Assembly (NCBI GenBank): GCA_030611515.1
Contig: JAUWPQ010000013.1
Location: 1 to 34,200, forward strand
Direction: 5' to 3'
DNA: 34,200 nt
Source of the DNA: Planctomycetota bacterium
GTDB taxonomy: Bacteria > Planctomycetota > Planctomycetia > Pirellulales > Thermoguttaceae
Shown here: in pieces, positions 8,641 through 16,712 of the stretch
Position numbering within the stretch: the first letter of the stretch is position 1
Layout of the letters: each line of letters opens with the position of its first letter
Translations under genes and position numbers: made by a program
Notes under the pieces: model-generated
The model's input: only the letters and a program-made list of their open reading frames with translations
Databases searched by the model: none
What the model was told of the DNA's origin: nothing

Positions 8641-10815
8641 TCATATATTCTTGGGATCCAAGCCCCTTAGCCACCACTCATAACGATCGAAGTGCTCCCA
8701 GACCGGGTAGTAGTAAGGTCGGATGTCCGTCCATCGCCGGTGGATCGTGTCCCATTCCTTCAGGAAGTGCGGCAGGTAGGGTACATCCTTTCCGAGCGTC
8801 GGCAGATTGGCCATCGAGTATTCGGGCCGACTTGCGAACAGCGCCTTGATCTCGTAGAACCGCTCCAGCGCTTCGTGGAAATGGGAGTTGGATTGCTCCG
8901 GATCGGCAAGTGAGCGATAGGCTTCGTAAAATGAGATACATCCTTGCCAGCGGGTGACAATGTAGTTCAGTTCCCAGAGGTCGTGCGCATAGAGCGAATC
9001 GTTCGGGTGGTTCCGAGCTTCTGTCAGAGCCCGCTCACGCGCCTTCACCGCGAATTGATACTTCACGCGGTATCGCTCCAAGCGCTTGGCGATCCAGGCG
9101 TCAAGATTTTCGTCTCCGTCGCGCGCCTTGCGATGGAGCTCGGTTTCCGGCGGAAAACAGGTATCGTTCGCTACTAACCGCAAGGCCGGATCAGTCGCTT
9201 GAATCTGGAGCTGCTGGCTTTCCAGCATGGAGGGCAGCGGGGACTCCCCATACCGGCGCCGGACGTAGTCTTCCAGGTAGTCTTTCTCCTTGAGATTCGG
9301 GTTCCATCCCAACTCTGCCGAGAGGTCGCCCAGAAGGGCGTTGCTGTTGGCAACGATATTGAACGCGATGACCCCGGATGCTCCGTGGTCGGCTGCAATT
9401 CGCAGATCGGTGATCAGTTCCTGGGGACTGGAGTCCACGAACGATGGGGGATATCCGGCCTCGAAGCTCAGCAACCTCCAAGCGAGCCACGAGCGTGGTC
9501 GATACCAATCGAACACTTCTTCCCGTTTCCGGCTGGCCGTGTAACTCTTGTCCAGGTCGGCCACTCCCACTTCTTTCGGCGTGAGTCGGAGAAAGTCATG
9601 CCACTCCCGCGGCATGTCCCGTTTCAGCCAGTAGCGTCCCCAGCACCACGTCTCGACGGAAACCTGCGCCTTCGGGTCAATCTCTTTGAGAACTTCGTAG
9701 GCCTGCACCGCCACCGGCGCGCTCGTGGGGAAGTACGAGCATCGCTCCCCCTCGTGCTGGTAAGGGCAAACGAGGTAGAGGTGGCTGTCATCCACTCCAT
9801 ATGTTTCGATGATCTTTCCCCAAAAGCGCCGCATGATCCGACGGCAGTCGGGCTGGGAGGCGCAGATACCGACGTTCTCCATCTGGAGGAGGTGATACAT
9901 AAGCTCCGGGTGGGCTGTCTGGAAGAAGTCCGGCACCTGGGAATAAAACAAGTTGTAGACGACCGAGATCCCATTCTCGCGCGCATACCGAAATATCCGC
10001 TGATTGAGTTGGGTCCGATAGGCCGGATCGACGACGTACTTCTTCAGTGTCTCCGCATTTTGCTGAAGTTCGGGAAACTCCCGGAATATCACATCCCCCC
10101 ACAGGTCGCAGTCGTGGAAAAGCACCAGCCGGTTGAATCGTTTTCTCCGCATCCAGTCGATCATCCGCTTCCACTCGTCAAACGACCACAGGCGGCAGGA
10201 ATGGATGTAAGGCCGCGTCCAGGTCGGGCTAACCATGTACCCGCGATGCTCGAAGTGCGGCTCGACTCGATCATCAATCTTCCTGAAAGGCATACCTTCG
10301 CAATTCGGCACCCGCTCGCCATCCATGAAGAACCCCACCCCGCAGTGCGCCTCGAGGTAATGGTAGACGGCATACATCACGCCGATGGGCTTCTCACCGC
10401 CCAGCACCAAGCACGACCGGCCTCGCCAAGTGATACCCTTAAGGAGAAACCCCTGTGTACCCACGGAAGACTCGGGCAACCGGATCACGCCCTCTTGCTG
10501 CATCTGAGCGATGAGGCCATTGGTCTTTGCCGTGCCGAGGATGAAAACCGGGCCATCATTCGAGCTATCGCCCCATTGCTCCTCAGTCATCACTTGCACG
10601 GCCTTGCCAAGCATGGCGCCCGCGAATTTGCTGAGCTCTGTCGCCGCCAAGCGCTCGAGCTGGACAGATCCTCGACCGAGCACCACGGCCACGGGCCGAG
10701 CCGATGCACCTTCGGCCCGTAAGAACCCACTCATGGCTACGGCGGAAGTTACACCCAAGCAAATGAAATCACGACGGCCGAGCCCCTTTTGGCGAGTAAT
10801 CAAGTCAAGCGGCAT
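8641..10815 (-). CDS. Alpha-N-acetylglucosaminidase-like (GH89-type) exported enzyme
   Basis: 724 residues with a Tat-type leader (GRRDFICLGVTSAVAMSG). Residues about 40-175 form an alpha/beta N-terminal domain of the GH67N/GH20b kind (FILGTAKTNGLI ... GVMYAVYHYLEAHCGVGFFM). Residues about 185-520 resemble the NAGLU barrel: SFDEWKRMIDWMRRKRFNRL, then VVYNLFYSQVPDFFQTAHPE, then HLYLVCPYQHEGERC with E355 as a candidate catalytic acid. The C-terminal 180 residues are mainly helical, as in NAGLU. GH89 enzymes release terminal alpha-GlcNAc, for example from heparan sulfate or mucin-type glycans. Other GH67N-containing families remain possible. The start codon and Shine-Dalgarno (AAGGGG) fall in a 41-bp tandem duplication, so the first 12 codons are repeat-derived. 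Confidence 0.6.
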   Translation of the reverse strand: MPLDLITRQKGLGRRDFICLGVTSAVAMSGFLRAEGASARPVAVVLGRGSVQLERLAATELSKFAGAMLGKAVQVMTEEQWGDSSNDGPVFILGTAKTNGLIAQMQQEGVIRLPESSVGTQGFLLKGITWRGRSCLVLGGEKPIGVMYAVYHYLEAHCGVGFFMDGERVPNCEGMPFRKIDDRVEPHFEHRGYMVSPTWTRPYIHSCRLWSFDEWKRMIDWMRRKRFNRLVLFHDCDLWGDVIFREFPELQQNAETLKKYVVDPAYRTQLNQRIFRYARENGISVVYNLFYSQVPDFFQTAHPELMYHLLQMENVGICASQPDCRRIMRRFWGKIIETYGVDDSHLYLVCPYQHEGERCSYFPTSAPVAVQAYEVLKEIDPKAQVSVETWCWGRYWLKRDMPREWHDFLRLTPKEVGVADLDKSYTASRKREEVFDWYRPRSWLAWRLLSFEAGYPPSFVDSSPQELITDLRIAADHGASGVIAFNIVANSNALLGDLSAELGWNPNLKEKDYLEDYVRRRYGESPLPSMLESQQLQIQATDPALRLVANDTCFPPETELHRKARDGDENLDAWIAKRLERYRVKYQFAVKARERALTEARNHPNDSLYAHDLWELNYIVTRWQGCISFYEAYRSLADPEQSNSHFHEALERFYEIKALFASRPEYSMANLPTLGKDVPYLPHFLKEWDTIHRRWTDIRPYYYPVWEHFDRYEWWLRGLDPKNI

Positions 10816-10853
10816 GGGTCGAGCCCCTTTTGGCGAGGAATCAAGTCAAGCGG
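10779..10853 (-). repeat. 41-bp tandem duplication spanning the GH89-like start codon
   Basis: A 34-nt segment occurs twice with a 41-bp period and one internal mismatch: 10779-10812 (first codons of the gene) and 10820-10853 (leader). Each copy holds CCGCTTGACTTGATT and CGCCAAAAGGGGCTCG on the minus strand. The leader copy supplies the AAGGGG ribosome-binding site; the coding copy supplies residues 2-12 (PLDLITRQKGL). The period is not a multiple of three, so the two copies are in different frames relative to the start. Confidence 0.85.
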
Positions 10854-10892
10854 TATAAACGTAATTATAGTTTGCCCCTGCGATAAAAAACG

Positions 10893-11372
10893 TCAGCGCA
10901 GTAGGCGAAAGTCGATTTTGTTCTGCTCCGGCTTGACCTCCGCCCTCAAGGGAGTCGTCTCCCAGCGGGAATATTCTCGGGGCACCAGCCACTTGGTCGT
11001 CGTAGTGGCCATCCTGCCCCTGCCGATGCCTCTTCCGGCGCGACGCATTTCCTCATCCATGCTTTTAGGAACGTCCTCGATTGTGGGCGTCGCCGTCGCC
11101 TCGATCGTCACGCTGTGATTGCCCAGAATCGCGCCGTCCTTGCTGCGAAAGGTAGTGATCGTGTAGCTGCCGTCCGGCTGAATCTGCCCCGTCGCCGGCC
11201 GCCCGTTTTTCGGGTAGAAGGTGATCGTGCCGTGTTCGACGGGCTTGCCGTTCCAAGTCACTATTCCTTGCACGGGCGCGGTGGGCGGCAAATCGTCGCC
11301 GCAGCCCGTCAGCAGCGCGCAGAACAGTGCAACCATCAGACAGGCCGCCAACCGGTGCGGTAAACTAAGCAT
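10893..11372 (-). CDS. Small planctomycete lipoprotein with a carboxypeptidase-regulatory-like fold
   Basis: 159 residues. A GTG at 11387 is in frame, but GTGGGAG then lies 8 nt before the ATG at 11372, which also gives a proper lipoprotein signal: MLSLPHRLAACLMVALFCAL followed by the lipobox LLTGC. The mature part (PVQGIVTWNGKPVEHGTITF ... GRPATGQIQPDGSYTI) is the transthyretin-like beta-sandwich repeatedly found in small lipoproteins of planctomycetes next to DUF1559 genes. Its function is unknown. It lies between the GH89-like enzyme and the first DUF1559 protein in the same direction, and is probably anchored in a membrane facing the periplasm. Confidence 0.8.
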   Translation of the reverse strand: MLSLPHRLAACLMVALFCALLTGCGDDLPPTAPVQGIVTWNGKPVEHGTITFYPKNGRPATGQIQPDGSYTITTFRSKDGAILGNHSVTIEATATPTIEDVPKSMDEEMRRAGRGIGRGRMATTTTKWLVPREYSRWETTPLRAEVKPEQNKIDFRLLR

Positions 11373-11390
11373 TTTGGATTCTCCCACTTT

Positions 11391-11418
11391 GTAGGACGGA
11401 TTAGGAAATCCGTCCTAC
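11391..11418. repeat. 12-bp-arm inverted repeat (GTAGGACGGATT family)
   Basis: Perfect arms GTAGGACGGATT and AATCCGTCCTAC enclose a 4-nt loop, just upstream of the lipoprotein gene. A diverged copy lies at 14723-14750, so this is a dispersed repeat family and not a site unique to this gene. Such a hairpin in the leader could modulate expression, but nothing shows that. Confidence 0.85.
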
Positions 11419-11459
11419 GTGTAAACCGTCAACTTATTCTTTTACAAGCTATAAGGCGA

Positions 11460-12431
11460 CTACAATCCGCCGTCGATCATTTCGCCTCCCTCGCGCGTCG
11501 ATAAATCCCGATAGACCGCAAAGTCCATGGTTTCGTACAGGAAGGTTACGTGGCCGTCGCTAAACAGGAAGTACGCTCCCCCGGGGTGGTCGCTGCCAAA
11601 CGGTGTTTCGCTCTCGAAACTGTGCCCTGGTATGGGCATGTGGACGCTGTTCATCGGATACTTGGTGCTCGACAACACCCGGCCGTTGGCCTGGTAATCG
11701 TAGAACGGGTGAGGGATGGCGGGCATGTTGCCGTCGGTGTTCATTACGCCTCCGGCGCCGAACCAAGCCGTGGGCCCGCCGACGTTAAAGTCTCCGTAGC
11801 CGGGGCCAAGGCCGTAAGGCTGCGGGTGGATCAGCTCGCCGATGGCCAATGTGGCGCTCAGCCCGTCGCGGATTTGGGAAACCGGCAGAAAGCTGTTGGA
11901 AAAGAAGACGCCGTCGATGTACTGGTCGCCGACGACGTTCCGCGCAATCAGAGTCTTGCCGCCCGTTGCGCCTTGGTAATCCTTGCGATACGGGAAATCC
12001 GTCCATCGGGAGGTGGGGCACGTGTAGCCGGACACCACCATCGTGTTGATCTGCGACCAGACGGTACTGAGGTACATGGTGCTGCCCATTGGACCGCTAA
12101 AGTACGGCTCGAAATCCGCGTATCGGGCGTCTTGCTCGAAATAGGGAAAGATAGTGACGAACAGTCCCGTGCCGCGACATTCCCCCATTACGCAATTGCC
12201 CGGTTGGACGGTCGACCCGGCGGGAAACGTGTTCCATGCGTCAAGGTAGTTGTGCAGCGCAATGCCCATCTGTTTAAGGTTGTTCTTGCACTGCACTTGG
12301 CGTGCCGCCTCGCGGGCCGCCTGCACCGCCGGAAGCAGCAACGCAATCAAAATGCCAATGATCGTGATTACGACCAAAAGCTCCACGAGCGTAAAAGCTC
12401 GTCGATTATTATTGATACGTGTACACATCAT
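11460..12431 (-). CDS. DUF1559 protein with prepilin-type leader (first of two)
   Basis: 323 residues. The start is ATG ATG behind AAGGAGGTA; the second ATG (12428) has the more usual spacing, and the difference is one residue. [20 protein letters not shown] is a type IV prepilin cleavage and hydrophobic helix, followed by the family hallmark [20 protein letters not shown]. The C-terminal region has [18 protein letters not shown], which contains the exact H-X9-DG motif. DUF1559 proteins are greatly expanded in planctomycetes; they are presumed to be processed pseudopilin-like proteins, possibly of a secretion or surface apparatus, but no function is established. It is adjacent to a second, clearly different DUF1559 gene, a lipoprotein and a PEP-CTERM gene. 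Confidence 0.95.
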   Translation of the reverse strand: MMCTRINNNRRAFTLVELLVVITIIGILIALLLPAVQAAREAARQVQCKNNLKQMGIALHNYLDAWNTFPAGSTVQPGNCVMGECRGTGLFVTIFPYFEQDARYADFEPYFSGPMGSTMYLSTVWSQINTMVVSGYTCPTSRWTDFPYRKDYQGATGGKTLIARNVVGDQYIDGVFFSNSFLPVSQIRDGLSATLAIGELIHPQPYGLGPGYGDFNVGGPTAWFGAGGVMNTDGNMPAIPHPFYDYQANGRVLSSTKYPMNSVHMPIPGHSFESETPFGSDHPGGAYFLFSDGHVTFLYETMDFAVYRDLSTREGGEMIDGGL

Positions 12432-12533
12432 TACCTCCTTTCCTTGCGAGTTGCAAGGCGATTCGCCGAGTTAAACGAATGATAGCTCTCATAGCCACAA
12501 GGTTTTCCTTCCCAACTTGCCTCCGCTAAAATT

Positions 12534-13646
12534 TCAGAACTTCTTGCCGTCGATCGGCTGGCCGTCCTTGCGGTTGCACAGGCGGCGAAATATCTCGGGG
12601 TCGATAGTGTAGCTGGTCATCTGCACCGAGCCGTCGCAAAGGGCCATGAAAAGCCCATTGGCGTGGGCACTACCGAAGCTGCTCTCATATCCGGGGGTGT
12701 CCGGCCTGGGCGGGAAATAGTCGGTAAGCGGATTGACGATGGGATAGCGAAAGGCGCCCCAACGAATGATCTGCGCATCCTCGCCGTTGTAGACGAGTAT
12801 ATGGTCGGAGTGGCTCATGGAAGTGAAGTAGGTGTCGGGATTCATACTTTTTTCGCCCGCCAGGTAGGTGTTGCTGGTTCCGTCGGTTATGTCCGCCACG
12901 GTGATCATACTGCCCGTAAAAAAGATACCCGTGGCAATCTTGGCCCAGTCGGCGAATGTCTGCCGGGCCGCTAGGGTCATTTGTCCCGGCGGGCTCTCGA
13001 CCTGGCCGCAGCCGTCGGGTCCCGCCGGGTACGGCCCGTTGCTCTGGTTCTGCGGCGACCAGTGCGCCCGTGGATTGACGTTGTACCAGACGTAGACGTC
13101 GCCTTGGTTGCCGGCGTAATCGTTCTTGGCCACCAGCTTGCCGCCCGGCGAGTCCGTGTTATAGAACCCCGGATTCTCGTTCATCGGATCGGCGGGATAG
13201 AGCAGCGGCGGTCGCCGCGAGGGGCAGTACAATACGCTGAGCGGGGTCTGAGTGCGCTGCAGGTGGTGGCGGTATTTCTGCGGCATGGCCTCGCCCAAGC
13301 CAAGGTCGTGGAGTGCTTGCTGCTCGATATAGGGAAGGACGTTGTAAATCCATCCGCCCGGCTGGCGCCAGTCGTTGCCGCGGTCGGCGTCGCCCGACCA
13401 GGAAAAACCCCAGCCGTTGGTGGGAAACCGTCCAGTGGCGTTCTCGTGGGTCAGGCAGCCCAGGGCGAGTTGCTTGAGGTGGTTCCGGCACTGCACCTGG
13501 CGGGCCGCCTCGCGGGCCGCCTGCACCGCCGGCAGCAACAACGCGATTAAAATGCCGATGATCGTGATCACCACCAAAAGTTCCACGAGCGTAAAGGCTC
13601 GGAATTTATGATTTATGATTTTTGATTGATGATTGTTTTGAAACAT
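12534..13646 (-). CDS. DUF1559 protein with prepilin-type leader (second of two)
   Basis: 370 residues. The frame is open to 13817, but the ATG at 13646 has AGGAAG 7 nt upstream and places the prepilin motif ([18 protein letters not shown]) 15 residues from the start, so it is preferred. The conserved [20 protein letters not shown] follows, and the C-terminal [18 protein letters not shown] holds the H-X9-DG motif. The segment between start and prepilin motif ([10 protein letters not shown]) is encoded by an AT-rich repeat, TCATAAA-type, also present next to the neighbouring PEP-CTERM stop codon. It is a clear paralogue of the preceding gene in its first 40 residues but diverged afterwards, so the two are probably not redundant. 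Function is unknown. Confidence 0.93.
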   Translation of the reverse strand: MFQNNHQSKIINHKFRAFTLVELLVVITIIGILIALLLPAVQAAREAARQVQCRNHLKQLALGCLTHENATGRFPTNGWGFSWSGDADRGNDWRQPGGWIYNVLPYIEQQALHDLGLGEAMPQKYRHHLQRTQTPLSVLYCPSRRPPLLYPADPMNENPGFYNTDSPGGKLVAKNDYAGNQGDVYVWYNVNPRAHWSPQNQSNGPYPAGPDGCGQVESPPGQMTLAARQTFADWAKIATGIFFTGSMITVADITDGTSNTYLAGEKSMNPDTYFTSMSHSDHILVYNGEDAQIIRWGAFRYPIVNPLTDYFPPRPDTPGYESSFGSAHANGLFMALCDGSVQMTSYTIDPEIFRRLCNRKDGQPIDGKKF

Positions 13647-13697
13647 CGCTGGCTTCCTGACCGAACGGAACAAATACCTGAAATACAACTCGAAAAC

Positions 13698-13753
13698 CTC
13701 GCGCCAAAGCACAAAGACGACGAGAAATCCGCCTCTTTGCGCCTTGGCGCGAG
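13698..13753. repeat. 20-bp-arm imperfect inverted repeat in the DUF1559 leader
   Basis: Arms at 13698-13717 and 13734-13753 match at 18 of 20 positions (GCGCCAAAGCACAAAGA against TCTTTGCGCCTTGGCGC) around a 16-nt loop. It lies between the PEP-CTERM gene and the second DUF1559 gene. The arms resemble a dyad of the 'CTTTGCGCCTTGGCG' type that I recall from intergenic DNA of other bacteria; that recollection was not checked. Confidence 0.8.
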
Positions 13754-13864
13754 TTCTTGTGCTTCCGAGAATGACCGGCTCTCCGAGCGTCGTCGCGAAA
13801 ACCATTCGTGACGACACCGGAGTTCGCCAGTCAAATCAGAAATCATACATCCTAAATCATAAAT

Positions 13865-14530
13865 CTACTTCTGCTTCCTCCATGCGTAGCAGAGCAGTCC
13901 CGCCAGCCCGGTGACCAGCAACGCCAGCGTACCCGGCTCGGGAATGGCGGTGTACGAGCCCGACACGTCATCCAATAGAACAGCAGCGTAGTTTCCGCTG
14001 CCGCCTGCGTAGTGGTCAAACTGTAACCACAGAGTTTTTCCAACATCGGCCGCCGTTGCCGTGTAGGTGAACGACTTCTGCGTCCATGTATTGTTGGTCG
14101 GTCCCAAACCCGTGGCTTGGTGGATGTACCCGGCCGCTCCACCGCCGAGAGGGGCGGCATCCTGGGCCCAGAGTTGCGCGTAGAAGAGCTCCGTGCCGTA
14201 AGCACCTTCCCAGGGATTCTTCTCCGTCCAGAAATCAATCGTAAGCGTGTCGCCGGCGGCGGCAAACTTGTATGGAGTGCTGCCGTCAGTCGTCAACTGC
14301 TGGAAAAGCCTCTGCACATCGCTGCCGCAGGAGATCATGCCATACTGATCTCCACTGTGTGCCGGTATGGCCCAAGGACTGACATTGCCGTACCCCCCCC
14401 AATTTACAGGAGGCGTGCCGCTGTCCTCAAAACCCGCGTTCAGGATGGTGATCGCGTCCGCCTGGGCCACGGTAGCCGTCAGGGCCAAGGAAACGACAAC
14501 CAGTGCCGTCAAGACATTCTTAAAACACAT
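13865..14530 (-). CDS. PEP-CTERM sorted extracellular protein
   Basis: 221 residues starting at an ATG 7 nt behind GGGGAGGAG. A signal peptide (LTALVVVSLALTATVAQADA) is followed by a beta-rich domain (ITILNAGFEDSGTPPVNWGG ... TLWLQFDHYAGGSGNYAAVL) resembling carbohydrate-binding jelly rolls, though no binding residues can be named. The C-terminus (AIPEPGTLALLVTGLAGLL then CYAWRKQK) is a complete PEP-CTERM signal: Pro-Glu-Pro, a hydrophobic helix, and a basic tail. Such proteins are cut and sorted by an exosortase, which is not in this window. The position between FecR/LamG and DUF1559 genes suggests a surface protein of the same locus, perhaps a binding protein for the polysaccharide (inference). 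Confidence 0.9.
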   Translation of the reverse strand: MCFKNVLTALVVVSLALTATVAQADAITILNAGFEDSGTPPVNWGGYGNVSPWAIPAHSGDQYGMISCGSDVQRLFQQLTTDGSTPYKFAAAGDTLTIDFWTEKNPWEGAYGTELFYAQLWAQDAAPLGGGAAGYIHQATGLGPTNNTWTQKSFTYTATAADVGKTLWLQFDHYAGGSGNYAAVLLDDVSGSYTAIPEPGTLALLVTGLAGLLCYAWRKQK

Positions 14531-14637
14531 CGTAGTTCTCCTCCCCTATCGGGGAAAAAGTGTTTTGGAAACGTCCCAGGCTCCAGAAACACTCTGGACG
14601 AATCAACCCGGACGCCTCCGACTCTACTTGGTCTCCT

Positions 14638-14711
14638 CGTTTAACCCGGAGCCAACGGCGACGGTGACGTGGCTCCCGCAGCCGCCGTCGCCGTTGGCTC
14701 CGGGTTAAACG
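14638..14711. repeat. Perfect 27-bp inverted repeat
   Basis: Arms 14638-14664 and 14685-14711 are exact reverse complements, with core CCCGGAGCCAACGGCGACGG, around a 20-nt loop. It lies in the gap between the FecR/LamG gene and the PEP-CTERM gene. The length and perfection of the arms suggest a recently moved or actively maintained repeat unit; there is no T-run, so it is not a standard terminator, although the RNA hairpin would be very stable. Confidence 0.95.
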
Positions 14712-14722
14712 ATCTCGTGCAG

Positions 14723-14814
14723 GCGGGACGGATTGGGAAATCCGCCCTACGCCGCCGGTTTCCTCACGCGGAGCGTGAGGAGTACATTCCGTTCCCATGC
14801 CAAGCGCGGGAACC
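14723..14814. repeat. Cluster of three further short inverted repeats
   Basis: Next to the 27-bp inverted repeat are: (a) 14723-14750, arms GCGGGACGGATT and AATCCGCCCTAC, a relative of the repeat at 11391; (b) 14762-14780, CCTCACGC-GGA-GCGTGAGG with 8-bp perfect arms; (c) 14792-14814, GTTCCC and GGGAAC flanking an imperfect centre. Together with the larger repeat this fills the 298-bp gap; no gene is visible in it. Confidence 0.75.
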
Positions 14815-14828
14815 AGGAGGGCGTCAAA

Positions 14829-16712
14829 TCAGTCCATAAAAGTACCCTCCTTTCGCCCCGGCTCCTGCGATGCAGCAGGCACATCGCTCTTCGGAAACGT
14901 AACCGAAAGCTCCTCGAAGCTGACCGTCATGGTGTCGCAGTAGCCGGTGCCGACGAGCAATCGGCTGTTGGTCGCATTCAATAACGGCGCGGTGGCGGGC
15001 AAGTCGATCGGAGGGCTGGTGAAATCGGCGTGGAATTGCCCCGTGAAGTTCCTGTCCACCGCGAAGGTTACCCACTTGCCGGACTTCGACATCCGAAAGC
15101 GGTGCCGGCCCGCGCCCTGCCCGTCGGCTGGCACCCGCTCCTTGCTCGACACCAATTCCGTCATCCATTTATCGTCGTCGGCTTCCGGGGTTGCCGTGGG
15201 ATCGGGGTGGTACAATCGCACGCTCACCGTGCCGTTTTCGACCACAAACATCAAGACCAGCCCGGACCTAACCTCGTCGAAGTACGAGGGGTTGGGTACG
15301 CCGTCGCCGACACCGAAGAATATCCGGTGCGTCCACTCGGGAAAATCTCCGGTCTTGAAGGAGGCGTCCAGTTGCACCTGGAAGGTGGCCTCGAAGGTGA
15401 AGTCGCGGTTGCAGAAGTCGGTGGCCGCGGTGTGGAGGTAGCCGCGCGACTGCCGGCCCTCGAACGAAGCCCAAGGCGGCTCTTGGTACACGGCCGCCCC
15501 GTCAACGTTGATATATCGCCCCAGGGGATTCTGCTCGAAAACGGCGCCGACGCCAAACCCGGGACCGGCGGACTTCGCGACGCTCCGGGGGGCGGCGGCC
15601 AGGTTGGACGGGAGGCTGCGGACGAATTGGACGGCTTTCTTCCCGACCGCCGGGCCGCGGACAATCACCAGTCGCTTCGCGGCGTCCTTGCCGTCCTTGC
15701 CGTGCTCCACCCGCGCCGATTCGTTCTCGCGCAAAATCACCTCGCACCCACTGCCGGACGAACCGGCAGTGCCATCCGACACCAGTACCTTCACCGAGCC
15801 GCAGAAGACGTGCGAGGTGGTGCATCCCTCCTCACACACCTCTACGCCGAACTCGGTACCCAGATCGATGATGGTGGCGGCGGGAGTGCAGACGTAAAAT
15901 AGTGGAGAGTGGATAGTGGGTGGTGGATAGTGATCTGACCCCTGACCTCTGACCTCTGACCTCTCCTCCTCTACCTTCGCCGTCAATTTGCCCAGCGTGA
16001 GGTAGCCGCCGGCGGTGGATTCGACCTCGTAGGTACAAGGCCCTTGGAGGATGACCTTGGCCCCGGTGTCGTAAGTAATTTCCATTAGGCCGGCGTCGAG
16101 GATGTATTTGCGGCCCAAGGGAACGTAAGCGTATCCCAGTGGCGGCAGGAAGTCCTTGTCGTCGGACCATTTCACATCGGCCATGCCGGTGATGCGGCCG
16201 ACGAACACCATCTCCGGCCTGGCGTCCGACGGAACCGACTGCGACGGCGCCTCGGCGAGATGCTGACCGATGGGAACCTTGTACGCCCAGGCCCCCAGCA
16301 TCGCCACACCCATAATCACCGTGGTAATCAACCAGGTCAAAGGCAATTCCTGGGAAAAAAACGCCGCCGTGCCGTGATAGGCGCTGCCGAGGAAGCCGAG
16401 CCGAGGCGGGGTCTGCAAACCGATTGGTATCGAGTCTGTCAAGCGTTTGAGTGGCACGACGTCAGCGTCCTGAGAGGGCGGCCGAAGCTGCGTCTCCGCG
16501 TCGTCTGGCAGCGGATACTTTGCCCAGGTCTTCAGATTCCAGGATATGTGCATGTATCGCACATAGAGCTTGCAGAGTTCTGGATCCTCACACACCAGTT
16601 GCTCTAGCCGTGCGATCTCTTCGTCCGATGGCTCTCCGCTCAACGAGGCGGAGGCCAGGGCGTGCAGTTCGGGAAGGCGATCGTCGGGCAATGACGAATT
16701 GAAAACGGTCAT
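14829..16712 (-). CDS. FecR-domain / LamG-like membrane protein, putative anti-sigma factor
   Basis: 627 residues. The ATG at 16712 overlaps the sigma-factor stop as ATGA and has GGGAGGAG 5 nt upstream; an in-frame ATG 12 codons earlier lies inside the sigma gene and lacks such a site. Order: cytoplasmic N-terminal segment with a zinc-less anti-sigma-like helical part (LPELHALASASLSGEPSDEE), one transmembrane helix at about 124-144 (PLTWLITTVIMGVAMLGAWA), a FecR domain about 195-310 (DAGLMEITYDTGAKVILQGP, CTPAATIIDLGTEFGV), and a concanavalin/LamG-like domain about 400-610. Overlap with the ECF sigma gene indicates translational coupling and a regulatory pair. A 24-residue segment at about 248-271 is encoded by tandem repeat DNA inserted in frame inside the FecR domain. 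Confidence 0.87.
   Translation of the reverse strand: MTVFNSSLPDDRLPELHALASASLSGEPSDEEIARLEQLVCEDPELCKLYVRYMHISWNLKTWAKYPLPDDAETQLRPPSQDADVVPLKRLTDSIPIGLQTPPRLGFLGSAYHGTAAFFSQELPLTWLITTVIMGVAMLGAWAYKVPIGQHLAEAPSQSVPSDARPEMVFVGRITGMADVKWSDDKDFLPPLGYAYVPLGRKYILDAGLMEITYDTGAKVILQGPCTYEVESTAGGYLTLGKLTAKVEEERSEVRGQGSDHYPPPTIHSPLFYVCTPAATIIDLGTEFGVEVCEEGCTTSHVFCGSVKVLVSDGTAGSSGSGCEVILRENESARVEHGKDGKDAAKRLVIVRGPAVGKKAVQFVRSLPSNLAAAPRSVAKSAGPGFGVGAVFEQNPLGRYINVDGAAVYQEPPWASFEGRQSRGYLHTAATDFCNRDFTFEATFQVQLDASFKTGDFPEWTHRIFFGVGDGVPNPSYFDEVRSGLVLMFVVENGTVSVRLYHPDPTATPEADDDKWMTELVSSKERVPADGQGAGRHRFRMSKSGKWVTFAVDRNFTGQFHADFTSPPIDLPATAPLLNATNSRLLVGTGYCDTMTVSFEELSVTFPKSDVPAASQEPGRKEGTFMD
15899..15968 (-). 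repeat. Tandem 7-bp repeats inside the FecR-domain coding sequence
   Basis: On the minus strand, GAGGTCA-type 7-mers are followed by CCACTAT/CCACCAC-type 7-mers. The second kind matches the TAGTGGA/TAGTGGG repeats that lie at gene ends at 20533 and 24764. Here they are read through in frame, giving RSEVRGQGSDHYPPPTIHSP. Confidence 0.88.

Noticed and set aside
9199-10722. Long plus-strand open frame (507 codons) opposite the GH89-like gene
   Set aside because: No recognisable domain, no ribosome-binding site, and its composition is that of the antisense of a well-supported gene with motifs and a signal peptide.
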